Shown here: positions 54,956-64,000 of the stretch, in pieces
Layout: each line of letters opens with the position of its first letter
Position numbering within the stretch: position 1 is the first letter of the stretch
From: Acanthamoeba castellanii str. Neff
Lineage: Eukaryota; Discosea; Longamoebia; Acanthamoebidae
Reading direction: 5' to 3'
Assembly (NCBI RefSeq): GCF_000313135.1
Contig: NW_004457620.1
Span: forward strand, 20,388 to 84,387
Length of the DNA stretch: 64,000 bases
The notes under the pieces: generated by a model
Database searches by the model: none
Seen by the model: the letters and a program-made list of their open reading frames with translations, nothing else
Told to the model about the DNA's origin: nothing
Translations under genes and position numbers: made by a program

Positions 54956-55752
54956 TAGAAGAGCGAGTCACGTGGCAGCCACATCCCACAAGCGCAATTG
55001 GATGCTTGCCAACCAGTTGCAGATGTTATGTCCTTTCTTGGTGTGTAACCCTGAGGTACTGGTACAGGACTGGTGCCAGGTCTTACGCTGTACTGTGATA
55101 AGACAAACAACTTCAAGCTGCTGTGTCATGTTCCATTCCTTCTCTGTTGTCCCACCAGTCCCACAACCTTGCTTGTGTTGATGGTAACCACAGCTCCATC
55201 TATCCCTCAAAAGAACCTGAATTGGAGAGTCATCGTCTTCAAGAAGAGAACAATCTCAGCTGGACAGCCAAGATGGCAGACAGCACCACCAAAATCGGAG
55301 AAAATGCATTTTCTCCGCGTTTTCCTTTCGTCTCTCTTCTTGGCTTGTCCCACAACTTGGTGGGCTTGCCCGCAGTGACGCCCTCAAGAAGGGCCGGCAC
55401 AGGTGAGAATGGTCGAGCGTGGTGCACCCTGTCAATGGGTTACTTCGAATTTTCTTCCACAAAATGTCACCTTGTGTAGGAGTGGCGGTGTGTCCTCGGG
55501 TGGGCGCCGCCTTGGTCCTGGGCCACGGAACGTCGTGGCCTGGGCCAGGCGCGTCAACTAACCGTGGACGCCCACCACTCCCACCAAAGCCCGTACCCAT
55601 GACGCAACCACCAGCTTTTTTGATTCAGTTTCCTTTCTGTTCTTCTTGTTCCGGCATCTTCAGTTCACACACTTCAAAAGATTGGAGGAATACTTTGGTG
55701 TCTGGTTGAGCGCGGGTTTGTTGTTGTTTTGTTGTTTGTAGCAAGCTGCCCA
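54956..55752. other. Intergenic region containing direct-repeat copy 1
   Basis: No supported exon. The right part (about 55305-55621) is one copy of a dispersed repeat whose second copy is at about 58210-58552. The left part, 54956-55300, has short open frames but nothing recognised. Confidence 0.4.
55305..55621. repeat. Dispersed direct repeat, copy 1
   Basis: Shares ordered blocks with copy 2: TTGGCTTGTCCCACAAC, CCTGTCAATGGGTTACTTCG, a stem-loop GGGCCACG-n6-CGTGGCCTG, GGCGCGTCA, GTACCCATGAC and CAACCACCAGCTTTTTT. It lies 130 bp upstream of the F-box/DUF1963 gene, same orientation as copy 2. No ORF spans it. Confidence 0.8.
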
Positions 55753-57247
55753 ATGGAAGGACCGAACAAGAAGAAACAGCGACGCGGCGAGTGGTCCGTA
55801 GCGGACGAGCAACAACCATCTTCACACGGTCTCCCACTTCCGGTCGAGTTGATTGGACACACCTTTGGTTTCTTGACAGACCACCCCCGCAACTTGGCCC
55901 GCTGTGCCCTGGTTTCTAGTCCCCCCGCGCGCTCTTCTCGTTTCGCTCGTCGTTCTTCGTTCTTCGTTCTTTGTTATTACCCCGACCATTCCCATCCCTC
56001 AGGTGTGCTGGGCGTGGGCAGAGGTGGTGGGCAGTAACTCCGACGCTCTGTGGAGGCAGGCCCTTCGGCCGTTCTTGCGTCGCTGGCCCGTGGACCACCA
56101 GCACCTGGTACACCGCGTGTGTGTCGTATTGCATGCGATCCTGATCCATATGCGCTGATCTCCTCGCTGTGTGCGTGTGCGTGTGCGTGTGCGTGTGCGT
56201 GTGCGTGTGCGTGCGGTCGCGCGATCGCGCGATCGTGTGTGGATTGTGTGGACAAGGAGGGAGTTGGGTGGAAGGCCAAGCTCAAGAGGCACATGGAGCT
56301 CTACTGGCGCACCACGCCTCCCGGCCCGTCCGACATTTCCAGGTGTGCCACTCGACTCTCATTCTGTGACGCCGTCACTCACCCTCACACGCTTCGTTCC
56401 TCTTCGCCTTCACTCTTCGCTCTTTGCTCTTCTTCGTTCTTTTGTCCGATCGGCAGAATCAGTCCCGAGTTGCTCGGCCTCGGAGCGCCCTGCATTCGGC
56501 TGCACCCGCGCCGCATCGGTTCGTGCAGTCGCGACCACTTCGACCGCCCCTGAACGTGAGCTGTGACCGTATGGCTGGCTGACAGGCCAGCACTCTCTGC
56601 GTGAAGAGGACGGCACAGTTGCGCCGCGGAAAGATGCGTCGAAGTGGGCCGGCGAGTTCCTGTGGCCGTCCAACGAGCCTTGGCCCAAGTGCGAGCAGTT
56701 CTACAAAGACCACGACGCAGACGACGACGATGAAACGTGTGGCGTCGCCGTTCCCGTGCTGCAGCTACGTAAGGACGACCTGGCGGGCGTCGTGGTACCG
56801 TCATCTCCAATTGCTTTTTCATTATTTAAAGATTACTGTAATTATTTTGTTTTAATATTATGTGTTTTTTCTCACATAATATTAAATTTCTTCTTCGAAA
56901 TGATGAACAGACGTTTCCAGAGGGGAAGGACCTGTTCCAGCTGCTCTGGTGCCCCACCATACACGACGACAGCTACACCGTGCGCATCGTCCACTATTGG
57001 CGTTCCATTCAAGAAGTGGAACGCATCAACGCACAGGTCCCCACCGGGTATGTAGTCTCTCTCTCTCTCTATCTTTCTCTCTCCTTTTGTGGTGTCATCA
57101 TGTAACATGTTCCCTCAAAATAGGCAACCACTTCATCCCTTGCCCAAAGAATATCCACGGTGCGACACGGTGCCTGCTCCTTGTTGGCTCTCCCCTGAGC
57201 TTGTCACTGGTACCATGTTCAACACACTACCCACACCCGTCACAACC

Positions 57248-57281
<34 letters not shown>

Positions 57282-58159
57282 CACACACACACACACAGCA
57301 CACAAACCAAGTCATCACCTGGTCTTTGGTGTTTGCTTGATCTGGTCGCAGACTACCCGCCTGTGCACGACCTCCCCCCGGCCTTGGGCGCTGCAGTCAG
57401 GTCCTACAATTGGCCGACCGTCACTGGGCGTCGTCGACGTACCACACCTTCCCCTTCACTGCGCCCACCACCTCCGCCCTTCACTTACCTGTTTGCTTGC
57501 TTGCTTGACTGCATCCAGACATCTTGCGGTCAGCCATGGACGAAGATGAAGATTGGAGCATCTACTCGGCCGCTCCAGGTACCATCACTGCCACAACTCT
57601 TTTTTTTCCTGACACATCCGGCTGTGATATGGTTGGGTGGGTGGGTTGCTGCAGGGCTCAAGGTGGGCGGCTTCGTTGACTACATCCAGTCAACGTGGGG
57701 CAGGAACCCACACTGTTGCGGTGAGCCAATGCAGCACTTGCTCCACATCCCCAGCTGGGAGCGCGGCTCTGGCCTCCCACGGTACTGTTGCCCTCTGCCC
57801 CAAGATATATCTGTCGTTTAAAAGAACATGTGTGCGGGTGTTGAACATGTACATGTCAGTAGTTACTTTGCATGTTTCTTGTTTGTGTGGTGTTTCCTCC
57901 TGCCTGGTGCTGCAAAGGTGGCTGCCGTTGCCCGACCGGGCAAGATTTTTGGCGGAGGAAGACAAGTTTGGCGATGAGAGCTCCGTGATCGTAACTCCCC
58001 TCAAGATCATGCTTGGAGATGGTACACTTACTCGGTCCGTTGACCTTACCACTGTGTGCTGCTCACCTGTGGGGGGTTTGTGTCACAGCGGGCTCAATCT
58101 ACGTGCACACTTGCGCAAAGGGCTGCGGCAATATTGATTGGCTTTACCAGACCAGCTAG
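55753..58159 (+). CDS. F-box protein with DUF1963 (YwqG-like) domain
   Basis: Twelve exons: 55753-55911, 56003-56107, 56257-56342, 56457-56518, 56586-56794, 56911-57047, 57124-57209, 57352-57438, 57519-57578, 57655-57781, 57918-58021, 58089-58159; 430 residues, in phase. The F-box is in the first two exons (LPLPVELIGHTFGFLTDHP, LARCALVCWAWAEVV, ALWRQALRPFL). The second half resembles DUF1963/YwqG: EGKDLFQLLWCPTIHDD, GLKVGGFVDYIQSTWGRNPH, CCGEPMQHLLHIPSWE, and a last strand YVHTCAKGCGNIDWLYQTS, where GG-x-P/V-Y-IQ, the CxxC-type pair and the final Cys-rich strand are typical. SCF substrate recruitment is the expected role. The gene is bracketed by two direct repeats. Confidence 0.72.
57250..57298. 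repeat. (CA)n microsatellite in F-box/DUF1963 intron
   Basis: Slightly interrupted CA run in intron 57210-57351. Confidence 0.9.
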
Positions 58160-58700
58160 TCACCTTCTTGTGCTGGTGTCACGTGCCAAAACCCAAAAAC
58201 AAAAAAAAACGCAATTTCCTGCGGTGTTCTTTCCTTTTCCTTCCCGCTCTGTTCTTGGCTTGTCCCACAACCAGGCGCCTTGCCTGCGGTGTTGGCTTCA
58301 AGAAAGACCGCCACGGTGTGTGAGAGATTGAGCATGGTGCAACCTGTCAATGGGTTACTTCGAATTATTAATCCAATGAATCAATATCCACCTTGCGGCG
58401 AAGTGGGCGTAGCGTCCCCATGTGGGGGACTGGCGCGGCCTTGGTCATGGGCCACGCACTGTCGTGGCCTGCGCCTGGCGCGTCAGTCAACCGGAGACGC
58501 ACCCCACTCTCACCCAATGTACGTACCCATGACTCAACCACCAGCTTTTTTTGAATGGTTCTTGATCTCCTCCGCCGTGTAGGAGCTGAATGCCGTGGCC
58601 TTTTACCTCATCGCGGATCACCATAGTATGTTATCCTTTCTTGCCACATATGGTTGCATGTCAACATTTTATTTCTGTCGACAACCAGGTCGTTTAAACC
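58160..58700. other. Intergenic region containing direct-repeat copy 2
   Basis: Between convergent F-box genes. It is mostly direct-repeat copy 2 (58210-58552). After it, an acceptor-like GTGTAG at 58577 precedes a short open stretch (ELNAVAFYLIADHH) that may be a relic exon; nothing else seen. Confidence 0.4.
58210..58552. repeat. Dispersed direct repeat, copy 2
   Basis: Diverged copy of 55305-55621, starting about 50 bp after the stop of the F-box/DUF1963 gene. It keeps the blocks TTGGCTTGTCCCACAAC, CCTGTCAATGGGTTACTTCG, the stem-loop GGGCCACG-n6-CGTGGCCTG, GGCGCGTCA and CAACCACCAGCTTTTTT in the same order and strand. Confidence 0.8.
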
Positions 58701-61469
58701 CTAAAACCTGCGCAGTTCCTCCATGAGCGCGTGTGCCTCCAACTGCTGCCGGGGCAGGGCGAGGCGCTTCACCCAGCGGACCACCACCTCCTCGCCGATG
58801 CCGCGGAAGTCCAGGCCCCGAGCGTGCAGGCCGCGCAGCCACGGTGCCACCACCTCGGCGAAGGGATGCGGCCACGCGTGGTGATAGAGTTCAGAGGCCG
58901 GGCGCACGGGGAGCACGGCCGCTATGTCGGCTCCGTGGGCCAGCAGGAGGTCGACCGAGTCCAGGTCGCCCGGGCAGACGCAGCGCAGGGCGTGGGTCGG
59001 GTCGAGGCCGGCCCGGACCAGGGCGCCCAAATTGGCCCGCAGCCGCGGCTGAGCCGGTATCTGGCGCAGGCCCGCCAAGCTGCCGACAGGGCACTGGGCC
59101 GACATCGCGAAACCGAGCCGGGCGAGGTGGTCGATGATCCGCGGCGTAGAGTCGAGGAGAATAGGGACTAGCCACGCCTCTGCAGGCGTCTGGAGAATTT
59201 TGTTTGTTTTTAAACAGCATTAGCAGGGAGAAAAACAATAAAATAAACATGAAGGAATCAAGTATTCTTGGGAAAATGAGCTGTACCGGGAGCACCAAGC
59301 CATGTCCGCGCAGGAAGTCCACGTGGGCAAGCACCCACTCGTCCCTGTCCAGACGCCGCTGGTCGTTGGAGTGTAACCAGCACAGGAGCTCGCACATCGG
59401 CTGCGAGATCGTGGTGCCCAGCTGTCCGCCTCGCTCGGCCAGCAGCCGGGCCACCTCCAGCTTCTGCGCGTTGGCGTGGGCCGACCTGGGCGCTCGCTCC
59501 AGCAGCAGCCGCATCGGGGTTCGACGCTCACGGCCCTGGGTTATCATTGCAGTAGTGAGTGCGTGTGCGGTGGCGCGTGTGTGCGGTTGAGGTGTGTGCG
59601 GTGTACGCACGGTGGTTGCTGTGGGCGAGGCACCGCGGTCGAGCAGCAGCTGCACCAGCGCGACGGAGGGCTCTGCGGCCACACAGGCCACGTGCAGCGG
59701 GGTGGTCCTGTTTCCTGGTGGCCATTGCTCGTTCACGTTGGCCCCGTGCTCGAGCAGCAGCTCCACCACTTCCACCGCACTTTCGCTCCTCTGTGTGTCG
59801 TGTGTGTTGGATGAAAAAGCTGGAAGTTGCGCGTGTGCTGTTGTGCGTGTCGTGCGATGCGTTGTACCTGGCAGGCGCGGTGGATGGGGTAGAATTGGGC
59901 GCGGAGGTGCGCCGTCCGCTGGTGCGCGCGGGCGCCCCGATCGAGCATGGCGGCGACCACCGCCAGCGGGCAGTCTGGCCACGGCCAGCAGGAATGCGAG
60001 GCTGCAGTCGTGGCCGGCCGGCATCTCGCGCAAAAGGAACTCGATCGTCTTAACGCGTCTCCTTTCGCACGCCTCCTCCAATGCTGTGTGTCCGCACAAC
60101 GCACACAACACACGACACACACGACACGCACTCACATTCAGACATGGTCGGGAGATTGCGACAGCGTCCCACCGGGAGGGAGGTGGCCAACCTGTGTATT
60201 GCCTTCGGTTGTGCGAGTTGAACAGGTCGGCCTTGAACTCACCGCACCGCTCCAGCACCTCCCCTGCCAACTCCACTTCCCCCGCCTCGCCTGACACGAC
60301 ACGCACCACGCGACACACGCGACACGTCAGCAACAATCATAGGCACGAAGAAATGGTGGTGGTGTACAGGTGGCGTGGAACAGCGCCGCGAGCGTGTCTG
60401 GCTGGGTCGCGGGCGACTCGAGCCACGCGCGCACCATCTGCCCGGCGATGGCCGGCAATGAGGCCAGCACCGCCTGGAACCCCGAGCCGCCACCGCCGCC
60501 GCAGCCCGCCGCCGACACCTTCGCCGGCGACAAAAAGAATTCGGCCGGCCGCTCGATCGTCACACCCAGGTCGAGCACCAGCGCCCGCACCAGCTCCACG
60601 CTGCGGCTCTTCACCGCCCACGCCAGCGGCACCACCCGCGCACCACCGGCCCGCTCCTCGGCCACCGCCGCCGCAGGGCGCGCGTCGGGCCGGGCGACGT
60701 GCCAGTCCCCGACGAGGGTGCGGGCGAGTCGGCCGATGGGGTGATGGGCGACGGGCGGGCGCACGAGGCGGGCGAAGGCGGCCTGGTGACCGCACGAGAG
60801 GAGCCATCGGAGCAGGCCCTGCACCCGGACCACCACCGCGTCGGCGACGGGCGCCTGGTCGGCCGGGTCGAGGGCCAGCCACTGGCTCCACTGGCCACCA
60901 CTCAGTCTGGTGCCCCACCGCGCGTGTCAGTCGTGTCGTTGGTCGTGTCGAGTGTGTGGTTGTGCGCGCGTGCGAGAGTGGCGAACCGGTGGAGGGTGCG
61001 CAGGGAGTGGCGGTAGAAGAGACGCCAGTCGCCGCGCTTGCGCGCGTGCACCCGCTGCTTGCGCTGCCGGTTCCCGCTGCGGCCGACGTCCTCCTCTTTT
61101 GCTGCAGGAACTGTCGGCATCGGCCCGCCGAACTCTGCCTCGTGGGCCTGCCCAAATATTACAATATTATATCAAGATAAGATAAGATTATGATTTAATA
61201 AATTATATGGCTATCTTTTGGGTTTAAAAAAAAAAAAAATGGGGAGAAAAAGAAATGGGCACCGTTCGCCAGAGGGCGGAGCCGAGGGGCGAAGCGGCCC
61301 TCAGAAAGGTGCGCCAGCGCCGGCACACGGCTTCGGCCCGCACCAGGTCGGAGCCCGACAGCAGGCCCAGCACGGCGAGCACCACCTCCACCGGCAGCTC
61401 CGGCTTCTCCCCGAAGCCAAAGAAACCACCATCCCCCTCCAGCTCTTCCTCAGGTCCTACCTGCTCCAT
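58701..61469 (-). CDS. F-box/ankyrin-repeat protein, copy 2 (one frame break)
   Basis: Eight exons: 61469-61263, 61147-60987, 60906-60368, 60290-60243, 60083-59868, 59790-59611, 59535-59287, 59189-58701. Paralogue of 28889-31772: F-box PELPVEVVLAVLGLLSGSDL and RAEAVCRRWRTFL, then RKRGDWRLFYRHSLRTLHR, SCGHQAAFARLVRPP, PLAWAVKSRSVELV, VEVVELLLEHGANVN, RTTPLHVACVAAEPSVAL, GDLDSVDLLLAHGADI. Intron positions match copy 1, except that copy 1's last two exons are fused here. Exon 5 breaks frame once, between AFLLAVA and CPLAVVAAMLDRG (about 59965-60005). The other exons are intact and in phase. Role as for copy 1. Confidence 0.75.
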
Positions 61470-61825
61470 CTTATTCTCTTGATTTTTTTAATTTTTTTAA
61501 GGCGAAATAAAACAAACACTTTCACTCGAAAGGAAAATTTATTCTTTTTCTTTTCCCGCCGGACCAATGCGTTTTTCGATCGAAAAGACAATACCCAATC
61601 AAGGTCGTGCAGTGTTAGCCGTGGGCGAAGCGGAGAGGCAAACGGCCGCAAGTTGCCAGCAACACGTCAGGGTTCGTCCCGCATCATCGGACACGCCGTG
61701 CCCACGCAGCAGATGTGCTTGCACCTCCGCCGTGCCTCACTGATTCCTAGAAACCGCACGACACACGCAACACACAGCATGATACCACACGACACGACAC
61801 GCACGTAATACACACATTAGCTTCA
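61470..61825. other. Intergenic, nothing recognised
   Basis: AT-rich stretch upstream of F-box/ankyrin copy 2, then about 200 bp of GC-rich sequence downstream of the F-box/LRR gene. A short palindrome (TTTTTCGATCGAAAAG) occurs at about 61572. No exon supported. Confidence 0.4.
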
Positions 61826-63188
61826 TCAAGGTGATGGTGAGCCTGGAGGGCGGGCAGACAGGAGAACCTCTGTGCGAGATGCCCATGCCCCAGTAGTGGA
61901 AGTGGAACTCGGTGAGGGACTCGAGGGGCAGGGCGGCCAGGCCGGCGTCGGTGATGAGCCGGTCGACGGAGAGCAGGAGGTACTTGAGGCGCGGCAGCCG
62001 CGCGATTTGCAACACCTCGCGGTCGCCCACGCGATAGCAGCTCTGCAGGCTGAGCCGCTCGAGCCCGCGCGGCAGGTGTTCGAGCGAGGCGAGCTCCGGG
62101 CAGTGGACCAGCACCAGTTCCTTCAGCCTTGTGAGCTCTTCGTTCTTCGTGCTGTCGTCTTCGTTCTTTGCTTCGCTTTCTTTCTCTTTTACTGCTTCAT
62201 TTTCCATCAGATCTACTTCATCTCTTTCTTCGTTGTCTTCCTTCATTCGCTCGCTTTCCAGTTCCATCCCTAGCGAAGCTTCGCTCTTTGTTTTCGCCGC
62301 GTCGCCGTCGCTTTCGTTCTTTGCTGTGGTGCTCGCGGACTGGTGGCCCGCGATGGAAAGCTTGGCGTCGATGATGGACAGGAAATCGACGAGGCCGGTG
62401 CAGAAGGCGATCTTGAGTGACTCGAGGCCGCGCGCCGTGGCGGGCGCCAGGTGGCCGAAGTGGGCGTCGGTCAGTTGGAGGTTCTCCAGCGTGAGGCGGC
62501 GGAACGACGGACGCGACGGGAGGCGGGCCAGCAGGGTCGGGTGGCCAATGAAATCGAACCCGCAGCCATCGATCCGCAGCTCCTCGATGCTCGTACACAG
62601 CTGCGCCACCGAGTCCAGAGCTCTGCGATTGTGTTGTGTCGTTGGTCGTATCGTGTGTGTGGCGGATGTTAGTGTATTGGCACAGCACAAAAGCTGGCCT
62701 AGTTGGAGGTGGTACTGGAGGAGTGTGCCGAGTCGGGACTGGATCTCATCGGGCCTCTCCTCGCGGAGCTCCTGCTCCCGCCCGAGGAATCCGTCCTCAT
62801 CATCAGGCACGCGCACGGTCAGCGTCCGCACGGTTGACATCACCAGCGCCCTGAAAAGGGGGTATGAAAGCTGTAGTCAATTTATTTATATAAATATCTG
62901 TCGGGTTACGGTACAGTATTTATTTCCGATTTTTATCTTAAAATGCAACAAAAGATAATAAAATTCAAATGCGTACCGCCAGAGGGGAGAGACGAGGGCC
63001 ACCGACCGCAGAAGGAAGTTCCTGTCGGCTGCGCCGCCATCGCCGCCTCGGGCATGAGCGCCACTATGCCCTGTTGGGTGGGGCTGCTGGATGCAGTCCC
63101 GGTGGAGCCAACCCACCACCTCGGCCCACATCTCCACCGGCAGCGTGTCGCTTGCGTCCCTCTTCTGCTTCGCTGTGTTGTGGTCCAT
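61826..63188 (-). CDS. F-box/leucine-rich-repeat protein
   Basis: Four exons: 63188-62977, 62850-62716, 62622-61868, 61842-61826; 372 residues. The F-box-like start reads DTLPVEMWAEVVGWLHRDC with RSVALVSPLWR closing it after a Gly/His-rich insert. LRR-like units follow: CTSIEELRIDGCGFDFIGHP, SFRRLTLENLQLTD, GLESLKIAFCTGL, LTRLKELVLVHCPELASL, GLERLSLQSCYRVGD, RLKYLLLSVDRLITDAGL, SLTEFHFHYWGMG. A highly charged Glu/Lys/Ser insert of about 70 residues (ESERMKEDNEERDEVDLMEN) splits the LRR array. The last exon is only 17 nt and tentative. Role: substrate receptor of an SCF ligase, by family. Confidence 0.75.
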
Positions 63189-63548
63189 GGTGTGTTATGG
63201 TTTTGCGTGAAGGCGTGTCCCGTCCTTTTTCTTGGCTTGGTCGGAGCCACCAACAGCAATGGCTTCACTTTCAAACGCCTTGACCCCTTCCCTATTCATT
63301 CCTTTCTGGTCGGCACCACGACAAACGGACAGCACTCCAGCCGGGCTCCCCCCATCTTCTGTCATTTTCCTTTCTTTATGAGCTTGGCTAAGGCGCGTGG
63401 TTGGGGTTCATTGATGGTTCATTGTATGGGCAAGAATTGCGCTCTGTACCCGAGGCTTCTGGATTAACGAGCATAGATGGATGTTTTGAATTTTGTTTTA
63501 ATTCATCGATTGGAGCATCGATTCTATTCGATTGGGGACAAAATTAAT
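63189..63548. other. Intergenic, nothing recognised
   Basis: About 360 bp between two minus-strand genes; no repeat, RNA gene or exon seen. Confidence 0.4.
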
Positions 63549-63953
63549 TTAGAGGAACTCCATGAAGCCATCATCCTCCTCCTCCTGAGCCTCCTCCTTG
63601 CCGAAGTCGAGGGCGCGGAAGGTCATGTCGAGCTTGCCGCCGACGATGGCCATGCCCTTGTAGGTGCCCTTGTTCTTGGTGAGGCCGCTGAGGATGTAGT
63701 CGGCGGGCTGACCGATGAGGGTATCGGCCAGGTAGAAAGTGACGGTCACCTTGTCGGTGGCGGGGTCGTTGACGTCGAGGACGAAGGTCTCATCGAACAC
63801 CGGGTCGAGCATGGGGCAGTTCACGCGGGTGGTGGTGACCTCCTGGCCGGCGACCTGCAGCTTCACCCACGCCTCCTTCTTGGTGATGTTGTAGGCCTTG
63901 GTGTCCATGCGCTTGAAGTTGCCGCCGGAAACGATAATCTCGAGCTTGGGCAT
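63549..63953 (-). CDS. Small single C2-domain protein
   Basis: Single exon, 134 residues. One C2 domain fills the protein: MPKLEIIVSGGNFKRMDTKA, YNITKKEAWVKLQVAGQEVT, NCPMLDPVFDETFVLDVNDP, TVTFYLADTLIGQPADYILS. The loop Asp residues (MDTKAY and VNDPATDK) leave calcium binding possible but not certain. The end is acidic (KEEAQEEEDDGFMEFL). Small soluble C2 proteins bind membrane lipids; no other domain is present. No intron, unlike most neighbours. Confidence 0.85.
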   Translation of the reverse strand: MPKLEIIVSGGNFKRMDTKAYNITKKEAWVKLQVAGQEVTTTRVNCPMLDPVFDETFVLDVNDPATDKVTVTFYLADTLIGQPADYILSGLTKNKGTYKGMAIVGGKLDMTFRALDFGKEEAQEEEDDGFMEFL

Positions 63954-64000
63954 GTTGATTGCGAGTGGAGATGGACGAGAAGGGGTGGGGTGATCTTCTG

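Noticed and set aside
1..64000. tRNA, rRNA or selenocysteine elements
   Set aside because: I looked for tRNA-like A/B boxes with acceptor stems and rRNA cores and found none I could support by eye.

Overview
The window is nuclear DNA of a GC-rich, intron-rich unicellular eukaryote. Dense genes (about 32 in 64 kb), many short introns with GTACG-type donors, introns filled with (GT)n and GTGTCG/GTGTGC repeats, AT-rich intergenic spacers, and the gene content (HPS5, MON1, CAND1, many F-box proteins) all suggest an Acanthamoeba-like amoebozoan. The genus is an inference; no marker gene proves it. There are no prokaryotic operons, rRNA genes or tRNA genes that I could see. Exon-intron models below were built by hand by joining reading frames at GT-AG (rarely GC-AG) sites; most close perfectly in phase from ATG to stop, and the ones that do not are flagged.

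Layout. 0-5 kb: Tim13-like chaperone (partial), quinone oxidoreductase, NOP53/GLTSCR2-like nucleolar protein, PUB-domain protein. 5-10 kb: NKAPD1-like nuclear protein and a DEG9-type HtrA protease. 10-17 kb: a very large HPS5-like (BLOC-2) gene. 17-25 kb: WrbA-like flavoprotein, F-box protein with a C-terminal membrane anchor, NTF2-like protein, an Rnl2-type RNA ligase, PH-domain protein, and a secreted protein of bacterial look. 25-32 kb: hormone-sensitive-lipase-like hydrolase and an F-box/ankyrin protein. 32-46 kb: housekeeping set of EEF2KMT, CAND1, MON1, mS41 and PEX10. 46-50 kb: two small secreted proteins, a Pro/Ser/Gln-rich protein, BOLA2 and a Tim8-like chaperone. 50-55 kb: SET-domain (AWS-SET-postSET) histone methyltransferase and a small protein with a basic N-terminus. 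55-63 kb: three F-box genes in a row (F-box+DUF1963-like, F-box+ankyrin, F-box+LRR). 63.5 kb: single C2-domain protein.

How genes relate. Five F-box proteins plus CAND1 (the SCF substrate-receptor exchange factor) give the window a ubiquitin-ligase theme. HPS5 and MON1 are both endolysosomal trafficking factors. Tim13-like and Tim8-like chaperones, which form a hetero-hexamer in other eukaryotes, are both present. None of these groups is an operon; neighbours are on mixed strands.

Most notable: three phase-verified GC-AG introns whose donors all read AG|GCAC; an RNA ligase of the Rnl2/editing-ligase family; an F-box gene bracketed by two diverged direct repeats that each contain a conserved stem-loop; an inverted pair of F-box/ankyrin paralogues, each with one different single-base frame break; a near-perfect 48-bp palindrome just before one of them; and large lineage-specific low-complexity insertions inside DEG9, HPS5 and MON1.
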